Shown: one piece after another, positions 27,050 to 36,400 of the stretch
How the letters are laid out: each line of letters starts with the position of its first letter
Position numbering within the stretch: the stretch's first letter is position 1
DNA from: Hyphomicrobiales bacterium
GTDB taxonomy: Bacteria; Pseudomonadota; Alphaproteobacteria; Rhizobiales; Rhizobiaceae
NCBI GenBank assembly: GCA_900469615.1
Contig: UBYA01000029.1
Span: 124,001 to 188,000 of the forward strand
DNA length: 64,000 bases
Direction: 5' to 3'
Translations under genes and position numbers: made by a program
The notes under the pieces: model-generated
The model's database searches: none
What the model was told of the DNA's origin: nothing
The model's input: the letters and a program-made list of their open reading frames with translations, nothing else

Positions 27050-27766
27050 TCAATTGTCCTTCTTGCCGAACATCCTCTTCAGCATCTCCGCCATTGGCCC
27101 GGTTTCCGGGATCTTCGGCTGGCTGTGATTGCGCGCCTGATGGATATGCGATTTGGCCGGCGCCTTTTTTTCAGGCTTCGGTGCGTCTTCTTCCGCCTTG
27201 CCGCCCAGCGCGAGCGCGATCTTGTTCATCAATTGCGAATCCTCGCCGCGCACCAGCATGTCGGCGTTGTCGGCGAGCGCGTCGAACAATGGTTCGAGCC
27301 AGCTCCGGTCCACCTTGGCGAAATCGCCGAGAACGTGATTGTGCACGAGCTCCTTGGCGCCGGGATGACCGATGCCGAGGCGCAGGCGGCGATATTCCTT
27401 GCCGCAATGGGCGTCGATAGACTTGATGCCGTTATGGCCGCCGTGACCGCCGCCGGTCTTCAGCCGCGCCTTGCCGGCCGGCAGGTCGAGTTCGTCGTAG
27501 ATCACCACGAGGTCGGACGGCTGGAGCTTATAGAAGCGCATGGCCTCGCCGACGGCTTCGCCCGAGAGATTCATGAAAGTCTGCGGCTTGATGAGCAGCA
27601 CCTTCCGGCCGCCGAGCTCGCCTTCGGCAATCTCCGCCTTGAACTTCTTCGCCCATGGCGAAAAGTTGTGGCGGCGATGGATCGCGTCCACGGCCATGAA
27701 GCCGATATTGTGGCGGTTGCCCTGATATTTGGCGCCCGGATTGCCGAGGCCCGCGATGAGAAGCAT
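27050..27766 (-). CDS. pth: Peptidyl-tRNA hydrolase
   Basis: A 238-residue Pth family enzyme that frees tRNA from peptidyl-tRNA dropped by ribosomes. It begins MLLIAGLGNPGAKYQGNRHN, with the catalytic His in the RHNIG segment, and carries IYDELDLPAGKARLK and GGHGGHNGIKS. The C-terminal roughly 50 residues are a Lys/Glu/Pro-rich tail beyond the core, typical of rhizobial Pth. The ATG at 27766 was chosen because the conserved start follows directly; GGGGTG lies upstream. Confidence 0.95.
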   Translation of the reverse strand: MLLIAGLGNPGAKYQGNRHNIGFMAVDAIHRRHNFSPWAKKFKAEIAEGELGGRKVLLIKPQTFMNLSGEAVGEAMRFYKLQPSDLVVIYDELDLPAGKARLKTGGGHGGHNGIKSIDAHCGKEYRRLRLGIGHPGAKELVHNHVLGDFAKVDRSWLEPLFDALADNADMLVRGEDSQLMNKIALALGGKAEEDAPKPEKKAPAKSHIHQARNHSQPKIPETGPMAEMLKRMFGKKDN

Positions 27767-27839
27767 GCGCTTCACCCCTTGGAAAATACCGATGCCCTTC
27801 ACGACAGGGATTTGGCGGCAAAGTCAAGGCGGGAGGCGC

Positions 27840-28571
27840 TCAGTCGCCAAGGTGCAGGCCGTACTTCAGGAAAATCTGCTTTTGCGTTCCGTCGGCGATG
27901 AGCGCATCGAGCGCCGTCTGCATCTTGTTCAGAAGGCCGGCGGGGAAATCTTTCTGGCAGGCGATGCCCATGGGTTGCTGGGAAAGCACGGTCACTTTCT
28001 CCACGGGATTACCGTCCTTCCTCAGCCTGTCGAAATAGAATTCCGAGATCGGCATCAAATCGATGCGATCGCTCATCAGCTTTTTGAGTGTCGCCCTGAA
28101 GTCGCTGCCCACATCGATGCGGGGGAAATCGTTCCGGCGCAATATCGTTTCGGTATAATCCTCCCGCCAGGTGCCGACGAGGTATTTCCTGGCGTCGTCG
28201 ATGGTCGTGGCGGCAACCATCGAGTCGCTATGTTTGATGAGAATGCTGCGATCGATGAGCAGCGGCTGCACCCATTTGAACAGCGCGTCGCGTCGCTCGT
28301 CATGTGCCGTGGCGAAGACGCAGGTCATGGGTTCGGTCAACGCCTGGGTGTAGGCCCGGGCCCAGGGCATGATGGTGATCGTATAGTCGACCCCGATGTC
28401 GGCCATCACCTTGCGTATCTGGTCGGTGGTTGCTCCGACGGCCGTCTTGCCGTCGCGATAATTGAAGGGCGGATATTCCTCGGTGGTGAAGTGGACGGTA
28501 TCGGCAAGGGCCGGAGAGAGAAGAAAGAGCGAAAACAGGCTGGTTGCGATTGCGAGCAACGGCTTTCGCAT
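27840..28571 (-). CDS. Periplasmic substrate-binding protein (amino-acid-type, family 3)
   Basis: A 243-residue secreted protein with a signal peptide (MRKPLLAIATSLFSLFLLSP, then ALA). The mature part begins with TVHFTTEEYPPFNYRDG, typical of family-3 solute-binding proteins. No transporter genes are nearby. It starts a few bases after the GGDEF/EAL gene; GAGG before the ATG at 28571 favours this start over one four codons earlier. It may sense a ligand for that enzyme rather than serve uptake. Confidence 0.85.
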   Translation of the reverse strand: MRKPLLAIATSLFSLFLLSPALADTVHFTTEEYPPFNYRDGKTAVGATTDQIRKVMADIGVDYTITIMPWARAYTQALTEPMTCVFATAHDERRDALFKWVQPLLIDRSILIKHSDSMVAATTIDDARKYLVGTWREDYTETILRRNDFPRIDVGSDFRATLKKLMSDRIDLMPISEFYFDRLRKDGNPVEKVTVLSQQPMGIACQKDFPAGLLNKMQTALDALIADGTQKQIFLKYGLHLGD

Positions 28572-28586
28572 GCGGGTCCTCATTCG

Positions 28587-30953
28587 CTATGACGCCTGCG
28601 CTATGGGGGAGGGGTGGTCCTGCTGCAGGCCGGTCAGCGTCTGCAGCAGATTGTCCGGATGCAGCGGTCGATAGAACAGGTAGCCTTGGCCATAGTCGAT
28701 GCCCATGGTGCGCAGGGTGGCGCATTCCTCTTCGGTCTCCACGCCTTCCGCTATGACCGTGCAGCTCATCTTGTGCGACAAGGTGGTGATGCTTTCGACC
28801 AGCATGCGGCTCTTGGCACTGACGTCGGAGGCTGTATCGTTGATCGCGCGGATGAAGGACTGATCGATCTTGATGATGTCGACCGGGAAGCGGTTGATGT
28901 AGCTCAGCGACGAATAGCCGGTGCCGAAATCGTCGAGCGCGATGCGGCAGCCATAGCGGCAGATCTCGTTGATGACCATGCGCGTTTCCGGATTGTCGTC
29001 CATCAGCACGGCTTCGGTGATTTCGACCACGATGCGCCGTGGAGAAATATCGTGGTGCGAAAGCACGGCCGCGATGCGCATCGGCAGATCCGGCTCGAAT
29101 TGCAGCGGCGAGAAATTGATGGCGAGATACGTGTCCTGCATGCCGTCGAGACGCGACATGCGCGCGAAGCTGGCGATCGCCTTTTCCATGATACGGTTGC
29201 CGATGCGCACGATGGAGCCCGTCTCTTCCGCGACGTCGATGATGCGGGCGGGGGGAAGGACGCCCTTCTGCGGATGATGCAGGCGCATGAGCGCCTCGAA
29301 GCCGGCGATCGAGCGGTCATCCATATTCACGACGGGTTGCAGATGGGCCTCGAACCAGTCCTCGCTGAGGCCCGCTTCGATGTGGTTCTCCAATTCGGCA
29401 CGGCGGCGGGAGTCGTCCAGCATGCCGTTATCAAAGATCCGGGCGCCGTTCTTGCCATCGCGCTTCCTGGCATACATGGCGATATCGGATTTCAGCAGCA
29501 GTTCAGCCGCGTTGGCGGCATGCCGAGGATAGACGGCGATGCCGATGCTGGCGCTGAGACGGGCATCGCCCTCGAACGGCGTTTCGAAGAGCTCGGCGAT
29601 ACGGGCAGCCATGTCCATGGCCCTCGCCTCTGCGTCTTCCGCCAACAGCAGGATCGCGAATTCGTCGCCGCCGAGGCGCGCAGCGATGTCGCCCGACTTC
29701 AGGCACTTCTGCAGCCGGGATACCAGCTCGCGCAGGGCGGCGTCGCCGGCGGCATGTCCCATATTGTCGTTGATCCACTTGAAGCGGTCGAGATCGATGA
29801 AGAGGCAGGCAAGCTCGCGTCTGCGCAGATCGGCTTCGTTGATCTTGGCGTCCAGTGCCGTCTCGAAGCCCTGGCGGTTGAGGAGCCCGGTCAGGTGATC
29901 GGTGATTGCCTGGCGCAGGTTGCGGTCTTCGGACTGCTTGAGTTCGGTGACGTCGGTCATTACCGAAAGCGAAGGACCGTCCTGGATCGCGGTCGTCTCG
30001 AGGATCAGGATATCCATGACGCGTCCGTCCTTGCAAAGGAATTTCACGGTCACGGCGAGACGCGCGGCGCTGCCGCGATTGCCGGTCTTGCGCTCGACAT
30101 AGCAGGCTCGCGACTCCGGCAGGACGAGGCTTGCGAACTCCCGACCGATCACCTCGGAGCGATCATAGCCCGTGGCGGCAAGCCAATAATCGCTGACGGC
30201 GGCGATGCAATCGTCCTTATCGAGGGAAAAAAGCATGGCGGGCGTCAGATTGTAGGTATCGGTCGCCCGGCGATGTGCAAGCTTCAGTTCGTTTTCCTCG
30301 CGCTGGAGCTTGCTCTGCATATCGTTGAAGCTGCTGGCAAGCCGTCCCATTTCGTCGTTCGACTGCCAGTCGACATGGTGGCGCGAGCCCAGCCGCCGCG
30401 TGGCTTCGATGGCATGCGTCAGCCGCATCAACGGCTGGATCACGAAGATGCGGTTGCCGATCAACGCCGCGCCGAAGACCGTCAGCACGGCAAAGATGAA
30501 GATGGAGATGAAGACGATCTCCTCGTTCTTCAGGCCGTCGAAGAGACCGAGCTGGGGATAGTAGACCGTAATGTTGCCGAGCGTTTTTGCTCCGTCCACG
30601 CCATTGTAGACGATCGGCCGGGAAATGGACTCCAGACTGCCCTTGTAGGATCTCGGGATGGTCGATTGCGTGACGTCCAGCTGACCGGAAAGGTCACGGA
30701 CGTTGACCCTGACGACCGCGCCCTCGGCAACCGTCGTCGCGCTGATCTGGGTGACGCTGTCCTCGTCCAGATCCCATAAGGGTTTCGCCAGTGCCTGTGC
30801 ATTGGCGACGAGCAGAACGGTTATGTGATCCTTGATTTCCTTTTCGGCGCGTTCGGACGACAGGAAAAGGAAAAGGATGAAGAGCGGCGCTACGAAAACC
30901 AGCAGCGCACCGCAGACGATCGCGAAAAACCTGTTTTCGACCGAATGGCTCAT
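28587..30953 (-). CDS. Membrane GGDEF/EAL sensor protein with HAMP and PAS
   Basis: A 788-residue cyclic-di-GMP enzyme. Membrane helices at about 9-31 and 145-166 frame a periplasmic sensor region. HAMP follows (about 167-220), then PAS (about 233-340), GGDEF (GGDEF at 428-432) and EAL (EAL at 553-555). Both catalytic sites look intact: RLGGDEFAIL, FEALMRLHH, AINFSPLQF, ALDDFGTGYSSL and IIKIDQSF. It could both make and break c-di-GMP. The next gene, 15 bases on, encodes a periplasmic binding protein, a plausible ligand sensor for its periplasmic domain. Confidence 0.94.
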   Translation of the reverse strand: MSHSVENRFFAIVCGALLVFVAPLFILFLFLSSERAEKEIKDHITVLLVANAQALAKPLWDLDEDSVTQISATTVAEGAVVRVNVRDLSGQLDVTQSTIPRSYKGSLESISRPIVYNGVDGAKTLGNITVYYPQLGLFDGLKNEEIVFISIFIFAVLTVFGAALIGNRIFVIQPLMRLTHAIEATRRLGSRHHVDWQSNDEMGRLASSFNDMQSKLQREENELKLAHRRATDTYNLTPAMLFSLDKDDCIAAVSDYWLAATGYDRSEVIGREFASLVLPESRACYVERKTGNRGSAARLAVTVKFLCKDGRVMDILILETTAIQDGPSLSVMTDVTELKQSEDRNLRQAITDHLTGLLNRQGFETALDAKINEADLRRRELACLFIDLDRFKWINDNMGHAAGDAALRELVSRLQKCLKSGDIAARLGGDEFAILLLAEDAEARAMDMAARIAELFETPFEGDARLSASIGIAVYPRHAANAAELLLKSDIAMYARKRDGKNGARIFDNGMLDDSRRRAELENHIEAGLSEDWFEAHLQPVVNMDDRSIAGFEALMRLHHPQKGVLPPARIIDVAEETGSIVRIGNRIMEKAIASFARMSRLDGMQDTYLAINFSPLQFEPDLPMRIAAVLSHHDISPRRIVVEITEAVLMDDNPETRMVINEICRYGCRIALDDFGTGYSSLSYINRFPVDIIKIDQSFIRAINDTASDVSAKSRMLVESITTLSHKMSCTVIAEGVETEEECATLRTMGIDYGQGYLFYRPLHPDNLLQTLTGLQQDHPSPIAQAS

Positions 30954-31138
30954 TATCCTGTCAGCTCCCCAGTCACAGGCTAACGGATATGGGGGCGCCG
31001 TTTCCTACAACTCTTTCGCGCAGGTTTTCATGAATCTGTTAAATGTTGCTGAAATTCTGGGGTTAATGGAAATCAATCAAAGTATAGATTCGAAGTGGTT
31101 TTTATTTTTACTTTCTCTAATATTTCTCGCATGACGTG

Positions 31139-31171
31139 AAAAAACCCGCCGTCCCCGAAGGGAGGCGGGTT
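31139..31171 (-). terminator. Terminator after rplY
   Basis: On the minus strand AACCCGCC pairs with GGCGGGTT across a 13-base partly paired loop, followed by TTTTTT, 27 bases after the rplY stop. Confidence 0.85.
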
Positions 31172-31197
31172 CGAATGCTTCATGCGGAAGAAACCGA

Positions 31198-31812
31198 TCA
31201 GGCGCTGGCTTCTTCGCCGCCTTCTGCTTCTTCTGAAAGGCCGGCTGCCGGAGCAACGATCGTTGCGATCGTGAAGTCACGGTCGGCGATGACCGGAGTG
31301 ACGTTCTTCGGCAGCTTGACGGCCGAGATGTGAACGCTGTCGCCGCTCTTCAGGCCGGTCAGGTCGACGGTGAAGAATTCCGGGATGGCATCGGCCGGGC
31401 AATGAACTTCGACTTCGTGACGAACGATGTTCAGCACGCCGCCAGCCTTGAGGCCCGGGGACTTTTCATGGTTCTCGAAGTGCACCGGAATTTCGACGGT
31501 GACTGCGGTGTTGCCGGAAACGCGCAGGAAGTCGACGTGGACCGTGAAGTCACGGACCGGGTCGAGCTGGTAGTCCTTCGGCAGAACCTTGATCTTCTTG
31601 CCGCCGACGTCGATCGTTGCGATCGTCGTGAGGAAGCCGCCGGCGTGGATGCGCTTCGTCACCTCATTGGTGTTGATAGCGATGGAAATGGGGGCCTGCT
31701 TGTCACCATAGATGACAGCGGGGATCAAACCGTTGCGGCGAAGTTCACGGGCGGACCCCTTACCAACCCGTTCGCGCGCCTCGGCCTTGAGCTCGTAGCT
31801 TTCGTGGCTCAT
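31198..31812 (-). CDS. rplY: 50S ribosomal protein L25/general stress protein Ctc
   Basis: A 204-residue two-domain L25/Ctc protein. The 5S rRNA-binding N-terminal domain contains KGSARELRRNGLIPAVIYG, and the CTC-type C-terminal beta domain ends in an acidic Glu/Ala/Gly tail. It is part of the prs-rplY-pth-ychF neighbourhood. A terminator follows at once, so it is transcribed apart from the GGDEF gene. Confidence 0.95.
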   Translation of the reverse strand: MSHESYELKAEARERVGKGSARELRRNGLIPAVIYGDKQAPISIAINTNEVTKRIHAGGFLTTIATIDVGGKKIKVLPKDYQLDPVRDFTVHVDFLRVSGNTAVTVEIPVHFENHEKSPGLKAGGVLNIVRHEVEVHCPADAIPEFFTVDLTGLKSGDSVHISAVKLPKNVTPVIADRDFTIATIVAPAAGLSEEAEGGEEASA

Positions 31813-32112
31813 GGCTATTCCTTTCGAGGTTATTTGGAGAGTTCATCCGGTCGACCATCCGTCGCGACGGCTGAACTGGAGGAGGGCGTGCCCTGCCTCA
31901 TCCGCGTTGCCTCCAAGGGTGTCTACGCGGACGCGTGGCGTATAGTACAAAGCGGCCCAAGGTGCAAGCACCCACGGAATCAGACGCGTTGTGATGACAA
32001 TGCAACTACAGCGAACAAGCCTGCGATGCCATGTCTATCAACAGCTTGACATATATCCTCGGCCCATCAACAGTCGACTCCAATCGATCAGCGTCAGAAG
32101 GAGAGATCGGGC

Positions 32113-33555
32113 ATGCGCTCCAGGATTATCGCCGCCGCGGTTTTTTCCATGGGTCTTGCCGGCGCGTCGCAGGCAGCTGACATCACTGAGCAAGGCGCCA
32201 GGGAACTCCACGATATTCTGACCCATTCGCTTTCGCACGATCTAGCCCACAGCGATTTCGTGACCGTCAAGCCGACGGGCGACCAGTATGAGATCACCTA
32301 CGATCTCGCCAAGTTTTTCGACAAGATCAATTCCAGCGGGTTTTCGGTGACGGGCTTCAAGCCGCTCACTCTCTTCGCGCAGCCGGTGGAGCAGGAAAAG
32401 TGGCATCTGACGGGCGACAACAGCCTCGATATCGCCGTGCATTCGCCCACCTCCGATATTGGCTATTCGATCGCCTCCAGTTCTTTCGACGGCATTTTCG
32501 ATCCGGCTATCGAAATGATGCGGTCGATGGGCATCAAGAGCAGCGGCGTGAAATTCTCCAGCGCCGGCAGCGGCCCGAAGAGCGGGCGGAAGATCGATGC
32601 AACGATCGACAGCGCCTCTTTTGCCCATAGGATCACCGACAGCAGCGAGGCGGGCAAGGTCGATCTGCAGTTGCAGGGTACGCTGCAAGGCCTGAGCGAG
32701 CAAGTTACCGTGCGGCCGGATGCTTCGCCCATCACCTTCCGCGCCGACAGCGTCGATACGAATGTGACGGCGACCAGCTTGCCGGTGAAGGAACTGCGGG
32801 AGCTCATTCGTTTCTTCGTTCAGCACGTCAAGGCCAAGCAGCTTTCGCAAAGCGGCAGCGAGAAGTTCGAGCAGCTGGTGCATCGTGCGCTGCCGGTTTT
32901 CGGGTCGCTCGGCAAGACAGTGACCCTGAACAATGCCTCTTTGGGCACGGACAAGGGGAAGGTCGGTATCAAGCGCATCGATTACAGCTTCAAGATGGAT
33001 GGGCTGACCAAGGCGTCCAACGTCAATCTGGAGCTGCGGGCGGAGCAGTTCACGCCCGATGCCGATCTCGTTCCGGCTGCCTATTCGGCCTTCCTGCCGT
33101 CGGCGCTGGACGTGCAGCTTGGCGTGCCCAACATCAATTTCGCCGGCCTCATCGACACCGCGCTCGATTCGATTGCCGCGCGGGCAACGCCGGTTTCCGG
33201 CGAGGCTTTGAAGCGGACGATGTTTCCGAGCGGTTACGGAACGCTGGAATTCCCGAAGATCAGCGCCGTCTCGGGCGTTTACGATGTGGAGATTTCCGGC
33301 GAGCTGAAGGGCTCGACGAAGCCGCATTCCGGCCTTTCGCTGCAGGCAACGATCCTGGCGCGCGATTTCGACAAGACGGTCGCCGCCATTCAGGAGGCCG
33401 CCAAGTCGGAGCCGCGATTGAACAACGTTTCCTTTGGCCTGCTGGCTGCCAAGGGTTTTGCCAAGACCGATCCCGACGGTCGCCTGCGCTGGGACATCAC
33501 GATGGATGAAGACCGGACGGTGACGGTCAACGGACAAGTGATGAAGAAGCCTTGA
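32113..33555 (+). CDS. Secreted protein of unknown function, first of tandem paralogues
   Basis: A 480-residue protein with a cleavable signal peptide (FSMGLAGASQA, cut before ADITEQG). The rest is a long beta-rich sequence that resembles the gene immediately after it from end to end: YEITYDL, SGF, KGFAKTD, RWDI and VNGQVMK are shared. It might belong to the DUF2125 family of secreted alphaproteobacterial proteins, but I am not certain. No catalytic motif was seen. GGAGAG precedes the ATG. Confidence 0.7.
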   Translation: MRSRIIAAAVFSMGLAGASQAADITEQGARELHDILTHSLSHDLAHSDFVTVKPTGDQYEITYDLAKFFDKINSSGFSVTGFKPLTLFAQPVEQEKWHLTGDNSLDIAVHSPTSDIGYSIASSSFDGIFDPAIEMMRSMGIKSSGVKFSSAGSGPKSGRKIDATIDSASFAHRITDSSEAGKVDLQLQGTLQGLSEQVTVRPDASPITFRADSVDTNVTATSLPVKELRELIRFFVQHVKAKQLSQSGSEKFEQLVHRALPVFGSLGKTVTLNNASLGTDKGKVGIKRIDYSFKMDGLTKASNVNLELRAEQFTPDADLVPAAYSAFLPSALDVQLGVPNINFAGLIDTALDSIAARATPVSGEALKRTMFPSGYGTLEFPKISAVSGVYDVEISGELKGSTKPHSGLSLQATILARDFDKTVAAIQEAAKSEPRLNNVSFGLLAAKGFAKTDPDGRLRWDITMDEDRTVTVNGQVMKKP

Positions 33556-33665
33556 GTTTCGGGGGCAAGCCCATGTATCAGGGCGAGGATAAAGTTCCAT
33601 TCGAGAGGCCGGTTCGGCTTTTCCGAATTTCCACATTTCTTTTCCATCATATTTGGGGGTGAATT

Positions 33666-35126
33666 ATGCGTTTCAAAGCGGTTGCTGCAGCAGCTGTCGT
33701 TGCTGCCGGCGTGGTCGGCAGTGCGCAGGCGGCAGACGTCAGCGAGCAGGGTGCCAAGGATCTGTACGGCAACCTGACCTATTTTCTGCCTGACGATATC
33801 GCCAAGAGCGGTGCAATCTCGGTCAAGCCGGTCAGCACGCATTACGAGATTACCTACGATCTGCAGAAGCTGCTGGACAAGCTGAATGCGAGCGGCTTCG
33901 ACATCAGCGGCCTCAAGCCAGTGATGATGCTGGCGACGCCGGTGGATGGCGGCCTTTGGAATATCGAAGGCAGCAATGCCCTCGATGTGACGGCACGCTC
34001 CAAGCCGGGCAGCGGTCCCGACACCGAATTCCGCTATGCGCTGTCGTCTTCGACCTTCAAGGGCGTTTTCGATCCGGCGCTGCACTATCTGCGCTCGATG
34101 GATATGAAGGGGCAGGGCATCGCCTTCGCGACCAAGGCCACGGATGAGAACGGTGGCGTCCAGAAGAACGACGCGACAGCCGAAAGCATCGGCTACACCC
34201 TGACTTCCGCCGATAGCGGCGAGCCTGGCAGGCTCGACATCAAGATGAACGGCAGTCTGCAATCGCTCTACGACAAGATTTCGTCCGGCGACGCGACGCT
34301 CGGCGAAATCAAGGTCGCGGCAATCGATTTCAATTTGGGCGCGACGAAGTTGCCTTTGAAGGCGGTGAATTCGCTGCTGCAGTTCGTCTCCGAGCACAAG
34401 GATGAAAAGACGCTTTCGGATGCCGACAGCCAGGCGCTAAAGACGATGCTGGTGGATGCCATGCCGATCGTCGGCTCCTTCGATGAATCGGTTGCCATAA
34501 AGGATCTCGCGGTCACGACGCCTTTCGGCAATGGCGGGCTGCAGTCGTTGGGCTACTTCTTCAAGATGGCGGGTCCGGCCAGCGCCATGAATGCCGATTT
34601 CGGTTTGAATGCCGAGAAGCTCACCCTGGCCACGGGCCTGGTTCCCGAAGACTATATCGCCTTCATTCCCGATACGGCGGATGTGCAGGTGCAGGTGCCG
34701 AACCTGAACTTCTCCGCCATGATGGATGTCCTGAAGGAGACCGACTTCAAGAAGCCGGACAGCAACACGGCCGTAGACGCGAAACTGCAGCAGGCCATGT
34801 TCCCCGACGGCACTGTGACCATCAATTTCCCCAGGATCAGCGCCGCCTCGGGGCTCTACGATGTCGAAGCGTCCGGCAGCATGCGCGGCTGGCTGAACGA
34901 AAAGGATCGTGTCTCCATGAAGATGACGGTTCTCGCCCGCGATCTGGACAAGACGATTGCAGCCATCCAGGAGGCGGCGAAGACGAAGACCGATCTTTCG
35001 CAGCTCTCCTTCGGCCTCATGATGGCCAAGGGCTTTGCCAAGACGGATGCCGATGGACGTTCGCGCTGGGATATCGATCTTTCCGACGACGGTCATGTTT
35101 CGGTCAACGGCCAGGTCATGAAGTAA
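33666..35126 (+). CDS. Secreted protein of unknown function, second of tandem paralogues
   Basis: A 486-residue protein with signal peptide (VVGSAQA, cut before ADVSEQG), clearly a diverged copy of the gene 110 bp upstream. The paralogues share their start (DxxEQGAKDL), central LxVPNxNFx and the same end (KGFAKTDADGRSRWDID, VNGQVMK). GGGGG before the ATG supports this start. The 110-bp spacer suggests a duplication with separate translation. Possible DUF2125-like family; function unknown. Confidence 0.7.
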   Translation: MRFKAVAAAAVVAAGVVGSAQAADVSEQGAKDLYGNLTYFLPDDIAKSGAISVKPVSTHYEITYDLQKLLDKLNASGFDISGLKPVMMLATPVDGGLWNIEGSNALDVTARSKPGSGPDTEFRYALSSSTFKGVFDPALHYLRSMDMKGQGIAFATKATDENGGVQKNDATAESIGYTLTSADSGEPGRLDIKMNGSLQSLYDKISSGDATLGEIKVAAIDFNLGATKLPLKAVNSLLQFVSEHKDEKTLSDADSQALKTMLVDAMPIVGSFDESVAIKDLAVTTPFGNGGLQSLGYFFKMAGPASAMNADFGLNAEKLTLATGLVPEDYIAFIPDTADVQVQVPNLNFSAMMDVLKETDFKKPDSNTAVDAKLQQAMFPDGTVTINFPRISAASGLYDVEASGSMRGWLNEKDRVSMKMTVLARDLDKTIAAIQEAAKTKTDLSQLSFGLMMAKGFAKTDADGRSRWDIDLSDDGHVSVNGQVMK

Positions 35127-35151
35127 GCGGCTCCGAAGCCAGAATGCGACC

Positions 35152-36387
35152 ATGTTTGTCCTGAAGCCGCTGGGCCAGCGCTCGATCTCTCTGCTATGGG
35201 CCGGCCAGGTGCTGGCGGCTACAGGCTCCGAATTCTACATGGTCGCAGTCGTCTGGATTGCGGCGGATTTCATCGGCAGCGATGCGGGATATGTCTCCGC
35301 GCTGCAATCCGGGGCGTTGCTGTTCGGCAGCCTTTTCGGCGGCATCGTCACCGATCGCTGGCGGCATAGCGTCACCATGATCGCGGCCGATCTCGTACGC
35401 GCGGCGCTGCTGCTGATGCTGTCGTTTGCCGGCCTCCTGCATCTGATGAGCCTGCCCCTGCTGATGACGCTTGCCGGATGCATCGCATTGCTCACATCCG
35501 CATTCGACCCATCGCTGCAGGCAACGCTGCCGGCGATCGCCGTCGACCCCGAGGTCCGGCACGCCACCAACGGCCTGTTCGATGCAACCCGCCGCATGGC
35601 GCGCATTCTCGGACCGAGCCTGATCGCGCTTGTGAACGGGTTTCTGCCGAAGTCGCAATTCTTTACCGTGACGGCGGCGACTTTCCTGCTTTCGGCGCTC
35701 GCCGTCTGGCTGGCGGTGGCAAAGCTTCCCGCAGTGCCGCGACGGCGTGATTTTTCAGGAATGGCCGCCGTCCTGGATGGCGTTCTTGGTGGCTGGCGCG
35801 CGGCGCGGGGGCACGCGGCGATCCTCTACGGCATGTTTACCAATCTGATGGGAAACATCGCCTGGGCGATGGGAATCCTGCTCGGGATGATCCTGCACCT
35901 GCGCGAAACCAGTGCCGATCCGCTGACCGACTACAGCCTGATGATGACGGCCTATGGCGTCGGCAACCTGACGACCAATCTGATCCTCAGCAGTGTCAAG
36001 CCGCGCCGGCCGGTCGTGTGGATCATCGCGGCGAAACTTATTTTCGGATCGGGGGTTTTCCTGCTGCCGCTGATGCATGACCGGATATGGCTGATGATCG
36101 TGGCATGCTTTGCGGCAATCAACGGTCCCTTCGAAAATCTCGCAATGCTGCATCTGATGCAGACGCGCAGCGAGCCGCATCGTCTGGCGCAGGTCTACCG
36201 TCTGCTGATGTGTGCGATCTTCACCGGCCTGCTCGTTGCCTACCTGATGTCGCCAAGCCTGTTTGCATGGTTCGGCATAGGCCCTTCGATCATGGGAGCG
36301 GGCGTCGCCGTCGTCATCTCGGGATTGATCGGAATCGGTTTGCTGGCATGGAAGCGCGCGCATCCTGCCGGAGCAAAGGTCGCCTGA
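35152..36387 (+). CDS. MFS transporter (exporter-type)
   Basis: A 411-residue major-facilitator protein with about 12 membrane helices. It resembles the EntS/MFS-exporter branch: WAGQVLAATGSEFYMVAV at the start and DRWRHSVTMIAADLVRAALL at the conserved loop between helices 2 and 3. A typical use is export of siderophores or drugs, but no siderophore genes are nearby. It begins 25 bp after the second tandem paralogue and may be co-transcribed with it. Confidence 0.85.
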   Translation: MFVLKPLGQRSISLLWAGQVLAATGSEFYMVAVVWIAADFIGSDAGYVSALQSGALLFGSLFGGIVTDRWRHSVTMIAADLVRAALLLMLSFAGLLHLMSLPLLMTLAGCIALLTSAFDPSLQATLPAIAVDPEVRHATNGLFDATRRMARILGPSLIALVNGFLPKSQFFTVTAATFLLSALAVWLAVAKLPAVPRRRDFSGMAAVLDGVLGGWRAARGHAAILYGMFTNLMGNIAWAMGILLGMILHLRETSADPLTDYSLMMTAYGVGNLTTNLILSSVKPRRPVVWIIAAKLIFGSGVFLLPLMHDRIWLMIVACFAAINGPFENLAMLHLMQTRSEPHRLAQVYRLLMCAIFTGLLVAYLMSPSLFAWFGIGPSIMGAGVAVVISGLIGIGLLAWKRAHPAGAKVA

Positions 36388-36400
36388 CTGCCGTTCGGCC

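Noticed and set aside
28614..30779. 721-codon frame opposite the GGDEF/EAL gene
   Set aside because: Antisense shadow: the GGDEF/EAL protein has all motifs on the other strand, and this frame has none.
31160..31180. GGGTTCGAATGC, similar to a tRNA T-loop
   Set aside because: It is part of the rplY terminator hairpin; no acceptor or anticodon arm could be found around it.
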